The position numbers were made by a program, and so were the translations under genes. The notes under the pieces were generated by a model. It saw only the letters and a list, made by a program, of their open reading frames with translations. It was not told where the DNA came from and did not search any database. Of a DNA stretch of 64,000 nucleotides, positions 34,832 to 45,382 are shown piece by piece. How positions within the stretch are numbered: position 1 is the first letter of the stretch; every line of letters starts with the position of its first letter. The stretch comes from Hydractinia symbiolongicarpus (taxonomy: Eukaryota; Cnidaria; Hydrozoa; Anthoathecata; Hydractiniidae), in contig NC_079875.1 in the NCBI RefSeq assembly GCF_029227915.1, positions 20,143,001-20,207,000 of the forward strand, given 5' to 3'.

Positions 34832-36990
34832 TCCTACCCTATCCAACCGACCCGCTACCGGGAGGCAATAACAATAGGTAGAGTAAATTAATTTCAATCT
34901 TTCTTTACTGTAAATTTCGACGACTTCGGCGGGATTCTTCTTGACGTCACATATTCTTTGTTTTACAAGAGTCCAAAAGTCCACACTTCGGCGCGATTCT
35001 TCTTGGCGTCAAAATTATTTGTTTGTTTAAGAGGGTCAAAAGTCCACACTTCGCCTGCGGCCGAAGTCGACTATTTTACGGCAGAAAACAAGAAATCGCG
35101 CAACAATCGGCAAAAAGCGGCAAAATGTAGTTAAACTACCGTGAAACCAGAGAGTTGAGCCTCGTGAAACACTCCTGAGTAGTTTAGATAAATTTTAACT
35201 CGACTCCTGGGCGCAAGGAACCTTTTTAAACGCCAATAAAAAAATTATGCGTTGCTTTCAACCGATTACTAGTTTAGATCCACATGATCTTCTCATTGGC
35301 AATTTCTACTTAGGCGATCCTACCTCACTTTAAGTTGGATTTTTTTAAATTTTTTTTTTGCAATATGTGTCCAGTCTTTAGGATCAATTTTATAAACATT
35401 TCACATAGCTGTATTTTGAATGATACCCAAAATTGTTCGATCAGGCTATATCTTTTGTGCAATTTGGAAATCTGGAAATGCTTTTATTGTCAGTGCCCTT
35501 AATTTAGAATGGTTGGGCATATAAATACGGTTAGGCTTCCGATTTTATGTATTCCCTTTATATTAGGCATTTAAATAAGTGTCATTGTAGAGTGATTAAG
35601 TAGAGTACAGTCTGAATGTAATCTACCGCGTACACGCTAATATCACACCTTTGCGTGGAGGACGGCAGTCGGTTGTCTTTTGTTATAATTAAATCCCTTG
35701 AGCGTTTTGCGAGTTTATATTTGCGTGTTAAAAAACAATGCGCTCGTGAAGAAATATCGGAGCAAATAATAAAAATCTTTCGCGAAGTTTTATAATACAT
35801 TGCGCGGGAATGTATTGTTGATTCCAGCGCGTTTAATCTAAGAAACATTCGAGAAGCATTGTTCACAACTATTAAATGCCGCTTTTCGTTTATAAACTTT
35901 TAAAATGCGATCTAAAAAAACATTTCTATCGCCTCTTTTCGATTTTAAACTTTAAAATACGATCTAAAAAAGCATTTCTATCGCCGCTATTCGTTTAAAA
36001 CTTTTAAAGTTTTAATTTTACTGCAAAGCTGTTGCATAGATTATGTATTAACATTAGGATAAGGATGAAAGGGTTGCTGTGGGACATGGGTTTCGAGCCT
36101 TAAAAATTTCCAGGGAGAAATTTGAAAACTAATGAATGACAAAATCCCAAAAGTTTATCTTCAAATTTTTAATTTTGTTAATGTAAAAGTAATCCACATG
36201 GGGAAAGTTTCTGATGTTTTTTTATGAAGAAATCTTCCATATTAGCCATTATACATTTGCCCTAGAGTGATTAATAAATAAGGTCAGGCTTCTATTTTCA
36301 GAACTGCTATTTACATTTAACATCAAGGCATCCAAAACAGCTCCATTTAGGAAAGGGCTAAGGCTGGCCCATTGTTCGTTTTATCAAATGGGGATTTTAT
36401 TACCCGAATTGTAAAAGGCTAATTTATAGGCACTTGCATGTAGTTTCTTTTTCATGTCTATTTGTTAAGCCTGTTATGGCATGTTGAATTATCTCGTCGT
36501 AGTTCTCGTCATAAATATTGCCTCATAGAATTTGGGGGTGCTGGGCTGCCCTGGGCAGCCACAAAGTGTAGAGATGTGCGTGTACCCCTGGAAGAGTATG
36601 GTGAATTAAGTACAGGTGTGAGGAGATGAACGACGGTGCACCACGCGAGCAGGACAGATGACTGGGGAAATAACAGCGGGGGGATGCGGCGCTGACAGTC
36701 AGAGGTGGTGCACCAAGAGGTTAATAACAGGTGTGAAATGCAAAAGAAGCTAAAGCTCATAAAGAGTAGGTTCTTGTTAGGTATGATAGAGGAAATGGCT
36801 ATTACTGCTATTTTGTATTATTGACAGCAATTGTAGTTATTATTTGTCAATTTAAAGTTGTGTATTATCAGATTTTGAAAGTTAGCTAATAACATGATGG
36901 ATCGCAAAATTGTCTCCTTTAAAAAATCCAGTTTGGGGTAAATTGGGGATGTCGGGCTTCCTTCGTCAGCCAAATGGGATGAAGATGCGT
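34832..36990. other. Presumed intron sequence, two small tandem duplications
   Basis: A unit of about 65 bp (CCACACTTCGGCGCGATTC, TTCTTGGCGTC) is duplicated at 34925-35050. A unit of about 58 bp (GCGATCTAAAAAA, CATTTCTATCGCC) occurs about two and a half times at 35875-36010. GGCTGCCC-T-GGGCAGCC is a short palindrome near 36543. No exon was recognised. Confidence 0.4.
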
Positions 36991-37013
36991 TTGTTTCCCT
37001 AACAAATGAGGTG

Positions 37014-37530
37014 CGTTTCCACGAGATACGCCATAGCAGGTAGTAGGCAAATTCCAAGCGAGTTGCTGAGGTGTAGCCGATTTCCAAGTGAGTCGCGGAG
37101 ATGTAGGCAATTTCCAAGCAAGTTGCTGAGGTGTAGGCGATTTCCAAGTGAGTCGCGGAGAGGTAGGCAATTTCCAAGCGAGTTGCTGAGGTGTAGGTGA
37201 TTTCCAAGTGAGTCGCGGAGATGTAGGCAATTTCCAAGCAAGTTGCTGAGGTGTAGGCGATTTCCAAGTGAGTCGCTCAGATGTAGGCAATTTCCAAGCG
37301 AGTTGCTGAGGTGTAGCCGATTTCCAAGTGAGTCGCGGAGATGTAGGCAATTTCCAAGCAAGTTGCTGAGGTGTAGGCGATTTCAAAGTGAGTCGCTCAG
37401 ATGTAGGCAATTTCCAAGCGAGTTGCTGAGGTGTAGGCGATTTCCAAGTGAGTCGCTCAGATATAGGCAATTTCCAAGCGAGTTGCTGAGTTAGCGTTTC
37501 CACGAGATACGCAGACGTTTCCACGAGATA
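37014..37530. repeat. 60-bp minisatellite, about 8 units, open in several frames
   Basis: The unit combines two diverged 30-mers, TTTCCAAGCGAGTTGCTGAG and TTTCCAAGTGAGTCGCGGAG, each ending in GTAGGCRA. The array is flanked by GTTTCCACGAGATAC at 37014, 37495 and about 37515. Frames on both strands stay open, for example QQLAWKLPTSERLTWKSPTP on the minus strand. That is expected from a repeat length divisible by three and is not proof of a gene. Confidence 0.75.
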
Positions 37531-37699
37531 CCTCTTACTAAGGGTAAGGATGGAAACACACGCATCTGGTTTTGGCCCCCCTGATACCAAACCTGACATC
37601 CCCCCCCTTTCCCCAAACTCAAGTGTAGTTATGACATGAAACAAGAGAAATATACTTCTAACATTATCTGTCATTGTTGTTGTTTGCTTTCGTGTTGTT

Positions 37700-38770
37700 G
37701 CTTCAGAACCATAGCAATTAATGAACTGATAACAACAGCAAATTTCGAAGACTTACAAAAAGTCCGTTTATTATCCCTTGAGGGTGAATTCAATGATGGG
37801 GAACAATTAGTAACTGTAGTCAGAGAAAATATATGGGATGAAATGTTGACATTTTTTCCAGTGACCGTTTTAACATAAAAAAAAGGTTTTAATCGAATTC
37901 AAGGATGAGGAAGCTCAGGGTGATGGTGTTGCAAGGGACGCTTTCACATTATTTTTTAATAAAATGTATGGAAAATTTGATGGCTACTTTGAGAAAGTAC
38001 CAATACCCACTTCAGAAGCGATGGAGTTAAATACAGTGGGAAAAATTATTATCTCTGGCTTTGTATTTTATAATGTATATCCTTTTCAATTATCACATGC
38101 TGCCATGAAGTATACATTGTTTGAAGAAATAACTGATCAAGATTTGTTCAAATCGTTTATGAATTATATTCCATCATCAGAAGCCGAGTATGTAAAAAAG
38201 TTTGCAGCTGGGAAAAAAAGTGAAATCCAACCCATAGTAGACATATTGACTGAATCTCGTATTTTTGATATGCCAAAGAAAGAAAATGTGATCGAATTAT
38301 TTGTTAAAGCTGCAAAAATTTCACTTATAAGGTTACCAACCTTTTGTTTGAAGGAAATTGTTATAGGAATGGGACATTTTTGGAAAAACGTCAGCCAAAA
38401 TATGTTCGATGCTATAGCTGCTGAAACAAAGCCCACACCCGAACGATTTTTAAAAGCTATCGAAGCCGATGAAAAAAATCAAGTTCACCAGAAAATTACA
38501 ACTTGGTTTCATCGTTATGTACGTTCATTGAAACAGGAAACTTTGTTGGATCTTGTCAGATTTATAACTGGATCATCGAACCTTATACCTGGTGAAATCA
38601 TTAAATTAGAGTACACTGATCACCCACCGAAACATGCAAGACCAACAGCTGAGACATGTTTTAAAATTTTGAGGCTGCCGCGCCAATATGTTTCCTTTTC
38701 TCACCTTTGTGAAAACATCAATTATTATCTCGGTAATGAAGACTCATGGGGTGTTAAGGACAATATTTAA
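37700..38770 (+). pseudogene. HECT-domain exon of the second HECT gene (frameshifted)
   Basis: A splice-acceptor-like CTTCAG at about 37711 opens a frame reading ELITTANFEDLQKV...RENIWDEML. It shifts at the A8 run 37877-37884 into KVLIEFKDEEAQGDGVARDAF, the start of a HECT N-lobe. From there the frame is open to TAA at 38768-38770. The C-lobe has RPTAETCFKILRLPRQYVSF, with the catalytic Cys in the usual T-C context. The C-terminus NINYYLGNEDSWGVKDNI is like other HECT tails. It is distinct from the HECT gene at 10858. With the exons at 30761-32450 it may make one gene. The A-run frameshift may be an assembly error rather than true decay. Confidence 0.6.
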
Positions 38771-39960
38771 TATCTTTTTTTTTCAAAGATCTTTCATTTT
38801 ATATTTTGTTGATCATAAACTTGCTGATTATGCATTTTTTATTTATTTTTTCTCCTTTTTTTATATAACACTTTTATATAGAAAACTGCATCTTTCAAAC
38901 AATTCTTCAGACTATGAGTGTGCTATAACTAATACGTATTGATGATAAATAATGGTACCTCGATTTGCACATGTATATATGTATATATAGCTTTTTTCAA
39001 AGAGCATTATTTGCTGATCTTTTGTTTTGTATGTTATGTTCTTTATGACTAAACATATTTTGAAACGCTATTATTAACATTGTTTTGACTACTTTAATCA
39101 TAGAAACTTTCGCAAAAGAAACTTTCGCCAATTTTAGTCTCTCGCAAAAAAATTTCAATTTCGTCATTGGCGAAAATTTTTCGAATTTCTGCGCAGATAC
39201 ATTGAAAAGTAAAATAATGTGTTTTTCCTCAATCGAAAATATAAATTTATATAGCGAGATGTTTTCAACTTTTCAATTTGCAAACGTTTATCCAAAACAT
39301 TTCTCGCAAAAGTTTCTACAATTAAAGTATGTTGGAATTTTTTTTGTATATGTGAAGTAAAGAAAGAAAAAAATAATGATCAGCAAATTGATTTTCTTTT
39401 ATTGTTCTGCTACTCCCGAGGTTTAAAAAAGCTGTCTAAGAAGTAGTTGCCACTGTTGTACTTATTTTATATGAATTAATAAGCTATAGGAAGCTGGTTC
39501 AAATGAGAAATTTCGATATTTAAAATATGCGGGAAACTTGCCATCTTTCCTCACGTGACAGAAAAGTCGAGTTTAGTACAAGTGGGGTAAAAATTTTCTA
39601 TGCGAAGCTAGATCACAGATTTTTAGAAATGTTGACAAGGATAGGTCAAACAGGCGCATAAAGGTCAAGAGGTCGAGGGTACATAACTTTAGCGATTGTA
39701 AATTCGTGGTCCTGCCCATTTTTCTTCCTGCGTTCTTCTGGATCAATTCGCTCTCGTCGCTTTTCTTTTGCTACTTTATCAAATCATGCGCATGCGTATT
39801 AGCAAGCCTTGGGCTGAAAGCGCACTACACTTTGCTATGAAAGTTGATAGACCATGCTAACGCAGAGAAATGAGAAAAAGTAAACGAATCGTTTTGGGGC
39901 TTAACGCGGCATGAGATGAAACTTTTAATGATAAGGACAAAATGCAATAAATAATAACAT
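38771..39960. other. Non-coding, AT-rich
   Basis: Short self-complementary stretches (GAAACTTTCGC repeats and TTGGCGAAAATTT, 39100-39190) but no gene. The frame at 39085 is low complexity. Confidence 0.4.
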
Positions 39961-39965
39961 TGAAT

Positions 39966-40478
39966 TTATACCGCATCTATTAATCTCAAAAATGTTTCAT
40001 ACAGGCAAAGCGCTTTTTCTGCATTCTTTGCTGGAACTAAACTATTTTCAACCATAAGCATGTTAGCCAATTCAAAAAATTCCACAGTACAAATGTGCTT
40101 AGTAACTGTCTCATATTGAAATGTTGTTTGAAGTAGGTTGAGATCGTTATAATCAACATTTTGTTCGTAAGATTTGATTGAAGGATCAGAAAACGATGGT
40201 GTATGATACAACACGTCTGGTCTTCCAGATGGACGATAAATCGCATTTGATGTTGCTTGTTCTCTTATTCGATGTCCATTCCAACTCTGTTGAAACTCTT
40301 TTAAGACTGAATTCAAAACATCATAAAAACAAAACAAAAGACACTCCTTTTGAATTGGGCTTGCACTGTTATATTTATCTACTTCGATGAGATCCTTAAA
40401 ATAGTTCATCCACCAATTGATACAGTCACGCCTCAAGTGGGACCATAAAGCTTCAATTCTTTGGTTGCTTGAGAGACA
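39966..40478 (-). pseudogene. C-terminal part of an integrase-type transposase
   Basis: The stretch reads NQRIEALWSHLRRDCINWWMN, then CLLFCFYDVL, WNGHRIREQ and GRPDVLY, the C-terminal third of the rve-type transposase family common in cnidarians. The Glu of NQRIE is the last catalytic acid of the family. The two Asp and the DNA-binding region are missing because the frame is fused upstream to LINE reverse transcriptase. It is a different member from the gene at 13990-15739. Confidence 0.6.
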
Positions 40479-41786
40479 AATACTGTTGTTAATGGCATTT
40501 GTTAAGGGTTTTATCAAATAAGGTTTTGCTAACTTCACCATTTTAGCCGTTATCTTGTCCTCTCCAGATGCCACACCTACTTTTAGATCCCCGAAAAGTT
40601 TAGAGACTTCATTTTCCGAGACTTCCTTAAAGTTAAACAACATTTCATTACTTTGATCAATTAGTGAATTTTTAATTTCAAGAATACTAGGGTGATTTTT
40701 ATATGTTTCCAGAATCTTTGAGATAACTTCATTTCTATTTTCAGATTGATAATTTCGTAGCGACACTGGTTTAACTCCACTATATTTTAGATATTATTAG
40801 AGCTCTTACCTGATTTGTTAGTAAGGAAAGGTTTAGCAGTGCTCCAAAATTTCTTATTTTGAATAATGCCACCCTCCATTACACTATTAAAATGCTCTTT
40901 AATCGCCTGTCGTCTCATACTAACACACTTATTTCTTTGTTTTTTATATTTTGCCCTATTTTCATCTGTTCGATTTTTGTTAAAATTGTTTTTAAGACGA
41001 GATCTTGTGTAAATTGCTTTTCGTAATTTTTTATTCATAAACGGGGCTTCGTTACCCCGAACTAATTTAATTTTTATAGGTGCATGTTTATCAATTATAT
41101 TTCGAAATTTCAGTACAAGGTTCTCATAACTTTCATTTGGATCTATGTTATTACAACAAAAATCTGTGCTCCTCACTTCTTCAAGAAAAACTTGCTCATC
41201 AAATTTTTTAAAACACCTATACGATATCTCTTTCGATTTTAAACGTACTAAAAAAGTCTTCATAAAAGTAGAAATCATATGGTGGTGGTCACTAAGTCCA
41301 GTTTCAAAAGATTTAGAATTATGAAAACATGCATGTTTATTTGTTAAAAACACATCTATTCGTGATGCACGAGTATTTGTGAAACATGTTTTTTGTTTTA
41401 TTAAATTTTTTAAATTGTAGGTTTCGCAAAAAGTTGTAAAACTGTCAAAACCTGTCGAACTTGAGTCATCACAATCAATATTTATATCGCCCATGACTAC
41501 AACATTATCATAAGTTTTGAAAGCCAAATCAATTGAGCGTTCTATCTCAATAAAAAAGTTACTTAAGTTAGAAGATTCTGGTGGTCTATATAGACTAAAA
41601 ATGGCCCATTTTTTATTTCTCACTGTAATCTCAGAACAAATAACTTCATTTTTCTTTGGCTCAAGGTTCGATAATTGCTTACAAATCAGCCCTTTTTTGA
41701 CATATTCAATAAGTCCCCCTCCATTTTTATCCCTGTCGCTTCTGTTTCGTATTTCATAATTTTCAATATCAAATTGAGCAGACGGC
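40478..41786 (-). mobile_element. APE-type LINE fragment (endonuclease and start of RT)
   Basis: The minus-strand frame 41623-40787, extended upstream to about 41786, encodes the C-terminal half of an AP endonuclease: NGGGLIEYVKKG, VVVMGDINID, SRIDVFLTN and GLSDHHHM. A basic linker follows, then the beginning of the RT (NEVSKLFGDLKVGVASGEDK). A stop and deletion lie at 40767-40789. The 5' end is truncated at the join with the Polinton, and the 3' RT part is missing at the join with the transposase fragment. Non-LTR element of the jockey/CR1/RTE-like group; the clade is not resolved. Confidence 0.65.
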
Positions 41787-42650
41787 GGAAACGATGCCCG
41801 CGATAGTCAAGCCCTGCTCCTTGAACAAGATCTTGAGTTTTTCGAGCAGTGATGTGTCATCCCCAGCGATCTTCATCAGAGTCTCTTTGATAATCTTTAG
41901 TTGGCTCTGGCTCTCGGAGGAAAATACACCGTGTTGCTCTCGTAAGGCTTTCTTCTCATCCCGTACTTTCTGTTCCAAATGTCTATTTGTTCCTTGGTTG
42001 CTCCAGGGTTGGCCTTCTTTTTGTCCTCGAGACTTTTGATCTGCTCATCTCTGACAAGTATCTTGCTTTCCAACATCCTCAGCTGGCCATCCCTTGGTCG
42101 ACTCCCCTCCTCCAAACGAAGTATCTTCCATCAAGCTCTCCGTATCGTCGAGTACTTTCCCGAGCAGCGGTTCCATTGCGATGTCGTCAGCCTTTCCACA
42201 ACGCGATTGGTATCGCCCATAAGTTTCTGGGCCTCTGCCTTACTGCCCTTGTGTGGTGTAGTATAGTTGATAAACCCCATGTCTCGCAAACGATTCGTCC
42301 CCAACCTCCTCTGTATCTCGGCAACACTCCTGAGCTCACCATTCCTTTTCGTGAGCTCTACACCATCGTAAAGAAGCCGGTGCCCTCTCGACTCAAGCTC
42401 GTCGTAGTGTCTAGCGCTAGGCTCCCCCAGCTCATCACCAAGAGCTTCGTAAAGGCTATCAACCTTCGACCTCAATAGTTCCCCACTTGCCGTGAGAGCT
42501 ATCTTCCCCGTCGTGGTGTCTCGTGAAGGTGTTGGGGGGTGGTGGTGGACCCAGGAATATCCTCGGTCTACTGAAAGATCCCTCCTCTCCCCCACGGTCA
42601 AGGTCTTCCTCCGCCGTGAAATCGTCATTGAATCCTGGATTATCTGTCAT
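41787..42650 (-). pseudogene. Polinton coiled-coil hypothetical protein, broken into three frames
   Basis: The N-terminus (MTDNPGFNDDFTAEEDLDRGG, start 42650) is in one frame. The middle (GELLRSKVDSLYEALGDELGE...LRSVAEIQRRLGTNRLRDMGF) is in a second. The C-terminal coiled coil (about 42110-41790, ending KILFKEQGLTIAGIVSA) covers two more short frames. Similar proteins are standard in cnidarian Polintons next to the capsid gene; their role is unknown and a minor virion component is one idea. The last residues run into the LINE fragment. Confidence 0.6.
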
Positions 42651-42681
42651 TTATTCCACTCTCATAGTGCTACCAATAAAC
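42651..42681. promoter_or_regulatory. Bidirectional start region between divergent Polinton genes
   Basis: Only 31 bp separate the ATG at 42650 (minus) from the ATG at 42682 (plus). Both sides carry the gene-start word: AATAAATG on the minus strand and AATAAACATG on the plus strand. Confidence 0.55.
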
Positions 42682-43837
42682 ATGTACGGAACCAAACTTG
42701 ATCAGCATAAGGTAATAAAGACAATGCTGGCTATGAAAGGCAAGAAACAGCGTGTCAAAGTCTCCCATGTCCCCAGCACAATTAATCAAAACGAAAACTT
42801 GTACGTCGTCGTTCCCAACATGGGACAGAATGATGTAATTTTTCCAGGCTCTCTCAAACTCCTCTTTGACCTCGAACATACTGGCACCAATACGAAACGC
42901 ACCATTGTCAGCAACATTGGCAAAGCCCTGGTACAGAATCTTTGGATAAGCCTGAACGGTCACGAGGTACAAAACATCAGCGATTTCGATATCCTCGCAG
43001 TATATAAGGACCTGTGGCTGCCAAAGTTTGACCGAGAGAACAACCTAATTCTAGAAGGCATCAATCCCAATGACGGTACCATCAGAGCCCTGCAAGTGAA
43101 GGCCAGCGAACATGTAGGAAATGATGAAGAAAAAGCGATCGTGACAGCGTTTGGCAATACTTTTGCTATCCTTTTGCTATTCGGGGTGTACCGCAGCTAA
43201 ACCAGCTGATGGCGCTTATTAAATTACCAATATTTGCTTAGAGTTTGATAAAGTGACAAACGAGGGTCTCGCGAGTGCTATGATGTCACGATACTCGAGG
43301 CTCGCCCTGCCCTATGAGCGTGTACTCCGCAGCAAGGTTATAACGATGAAGAAAGCTGATACCTCCTACAACTTGCAAATCGACACCCCAGCGAAGTCTC
43401 TGAAGGGTGTGTTGTTGTTGTTTGAAGACCCGGGGAAAGTGAAAGCTTATGCTGGCGCTAGCGAGGTCTTCTACAACTCCAAGATCGAGAAAATCGCGAT
43501 CACGGTGGAAGGTGAGTCTAACAAACTATATTCGCACGCGATGTTGCCGAAAGATCATCTCGAACAAGTCTTTGAACTTTTCGGGGATGTGAATAGCAAA
43601 ATGACCATTGGGCAGTTCTTCAGTGAAAGATACGCGCTGTTCATTGACTTCCGCAGTAGTCCAGATCACAGTCTCCATGGTAGCGGGAGACCTCTGCAAA
43701 GGCTTAGTGATGGCATCACTCTCCAGATGATCAAGAAAGCAGTCAGAAGTACCGGGGATATCAAGTGCTACGTGTACTTGCTCCAAGTTGCGCAGCTGAA
43801 TGTTCTCGACGGGTGTTTCCACAGTGTGAAATACTAA
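42682..43837 (+). pseudogene. Polinton major capsid protein (double jelly-roll type), disrupted
   Basis: The N-terminal part runs from ATG 42682 to about 43170. A deletion of about 119 bp and a frame change follow, then an in-frame TAA at about 43227, then the C-terminal part in the frame ending at TAA 43837. Recognisable pieces are KLLFDLEHTG in the first half, LKGVLLLFEDP in the middle and ALFIDFRSS and LHGSGR near the end, as in capsid proteins of animal Polintons. A capsid role is known for the family and inferred here. The missing middle segment survives in the inverted copy at 43963-44500. This copy cannot make a capsid protein. Confidence 0.65.
43096..43514 (+). repeat. Inverted duplication inside the capsid gene, arm 1
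   Basis: Matches the reverse complement of 43963-44500 almost perfectly, except that arm 1 lacks about 119 bp. The arms are 448 bp apart. Confidence 0.8.
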
Positions 43838-43848
43838 AATAAACATAC

Positions 43849-43962
43849 ATGGCAACTATTGGTGTACTCGTAGCGGGCGCTGCTATCAACGCGCTCGCGT
43901 TTAGCGGTTCAAATTTCCTCTTCAGTAAACTCGGTGGGCATGGTGAAGAGGAGCGTGAAAGG
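43849..43962 (+). pseudogene. 5' fragment of a small Polinton gene
   Basis: ATG 43849 (MATIGVLVAGAAINALAFSG...) lies 12 bp after the capsid stop and behind an AATAAACAT word. The hydrophobic N-terminus resembles a small Polinton membrane protein. The frame is cut after about 38 codons by the inverted duplication. Confidence 0.5.
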
Positions 43963-44500
43963 CACCTTTCACCGTGATCGCGATTTTCTCGATCTTGGAG
44001 TTGTAGAAGACCTCGCTAGCGCCAGCATAAGCTTTCACTTTCCCCGGGTCTTCAAACAACAACAACACACCCTTCAGAGACTTCGCTGGGGTGTCGATTT
44101 GCAAGTTGTAGGAGGTATCAGCTTTCTTCATCGTTATAACCTTGCTGCGGAGTACACGCTCATAGGGCAGGGCGAGCCTCGAGTATCGTGACATCATAGC
44201 ACTCGCGAGACCCTCGTTTGTTACTTTATCAAACTCTAAGCAAATATTGGTAATTTAATAAGCGCCATCAGCTGGTTTAGCTGCGGTACACCCCGAAGCA
44301 CCCGTAGCAGCATCTTTGATGACTTGGTCATAGGGTGCGAAGTGCAGTACGAACTTCAGTCTGTCGTGTAAGCCTGCTTGATAGAAGGGCAGATCCCTCG
44401 TGAGTTCAAAAAATTTGCCGATAGGGATAGCAAAAGTATTGCCAAACGCTGTCACGATCGCTTTTTCTTCATCATTTCCTACATGTTCGCTGGCCTTCAC
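43963..44500 (-). pseudogene. Inverted second copy of the middle of the capsid gene, arm 2
   Basis: On the minus strand this carries the capsid middle region without the deletion of arm 1 (GKFFELTRDLPFYQAGLHD...). It keeps the same in-frame TAA (about 44254), so the stop is older than the duplication. Both ends stop abruptly at unrelated reading frames. It is a rearrangement product, not a second gene. Confidence 0.7.
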
Positions 44501-44509
44501 GCTGGCTTG

Positions 44510-44666
44510 GTGGAGCAAAAAGACGTATAGACTCGACCGTATTGTGACAGGTACACGTCTCCTGTACTACTTGGCTGATGGGCCTGATCGAAGCTTTGTC
44601 TCGGAGGAGTTGATGCTAATACCAGAGGATGTTAAAATACCTCCGGAGCATGTAAAAGAGTGGTAA
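44510..44666 (+). pseudogene. C-terminal fragment, possibly Polinton integrase tail
   Basis: From the inversion breakpoint a plus frame reads KKTYRLDRIVTG...LLYYLADGP...EELMLIPEDV and stops at 44666. It looks like the end of a protein (small beta-rich tail), perhaps that of an integrase. I cannot prove this. Confidence 0.3.
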
Positions 44667-45069
44667 ATTTCTCGTCTTTTTTATGTGTTATCAACACATC
44701 AAAAAGTATGCTACCAAGGGGGCCCATAGCATGGCCCCCCTTGAACCCCACTATTTCGGACCTGGTCAGTTGTGTCGCCTTAGGTTTTCTTGATCTGACG
44801 GTAATTTCGAGGGCCCCGTCTAATGTAACGAAGGCATCATGTGGATTTTTATCCACTCCATGCATACCTGCTGGGAATGCGTTAGACGCATTCCCTGTGA
44901 TATCACGGCGAGGTGTGGTTTTCACGTCTCTGTATGTTGCGCTTATATCAACAATCCCCAAAAACCTTCCAAGGTCAGCACGTTTAAACATAGGCTGACT
45001 CTTGTTGTTTACCAGGGTCTCGATTGCTCCATTAGGTACAGCATTAAACAGAGTAATTTGCGAAGACAT
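44632..45069 (-). CDS. BRO-N/MSV199-like Polinton protein, probably truncated, 145 aa
   Basis: The N-terminal 90 residues (ITLFNAVPNGAIETLVNN, FKRADLGRFLGI, LDGALEITVRSRKPKA) fit the BRO-N type DNA-binding region of viruses and Polintons. After KPKATQL the sequence changes character and ends at 44632 without the usual long C-terminal part, so a deletion or fusion is likely. The gene-start word is weak here (AAAAATG). In-family role: probably nucleic-acid binding. Confidence 0.5.
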   Translation of the reverse strand: MSSQITLFNAVPNGAIETLVNNKSQPMFKRADLGRFLGIVDISATYRDVKTTPRRDITGNASNAFPAGMHGVDKNPHDAFVTLDGALEITVRSRKPKATQLTRSEIVGFKGGHAMGPLGSILFDVLITHKKDEKFTTLLHAPEVF

Positions 45070-45176
45070 TTTTGACCTGTAATGCCTAGGCTTCCCTTAA
45101 AAGCGGCAGTCGGACAGCTCTATGTTTTTGTGGCTCGATCGAGCAACAAAACTTCTAGCGCAGTAACACCCGGGTC

Positions 45177-45365
45177 TTAATATTTTATCATATAGTAGAT
45201 TAAGGCAAAAGCCAACGACGAGCCACAGGCAATTAAAGTGATCCGGTTGTCGCGTTTCTCCCTCTCCTCATAGATATAGAGATCTACTTCCAAGTCCTCG
45301 ATTGTTTGCTCCAATTTCTGGATCTCCTTCCCAAGCTTTTTCTTTAATTTTTCGACGCAAGACAT
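45177..45365 (-). CDS. Small coiled-coil membrane protein of the Polinton, 62 aa
   Basis: Residues 4-38 are a charged coiled coil (KKKLGKEIQKLEQTIEDLE). Residues 43-58 are a membrane segment (LIACGSSLAFALIYYMI). The ATG sits in AATAAATATG. It lies 17 bp upstream of the ATPase stop side, in the same direction. Function unknown. Confidence 0.55.
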   Translation of the reverse strand: MSCVEKLKKKLGKEIQKLEQTIEDLEVDLYIYEEREKRDNRITLIACGSSLAFALIYYMIKY

Positions 45366-45382
45366 ATTTATTTAGTTAAAAG

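Noticed and set aside
36818-37674. 251-residue and 149-residue minus ORFs with a 20-aa repeat
   Set aside because: They come from a 60-bp minisatellite that is open in several frames on both strands. No splice, domain or codon evidence.
42492-42701. Plus-strand ORFs over the Polinton coiled-coil gene
   Set aside because: They are antisense shadows of the minus-strand gene, which has the start word and the known protein wording.
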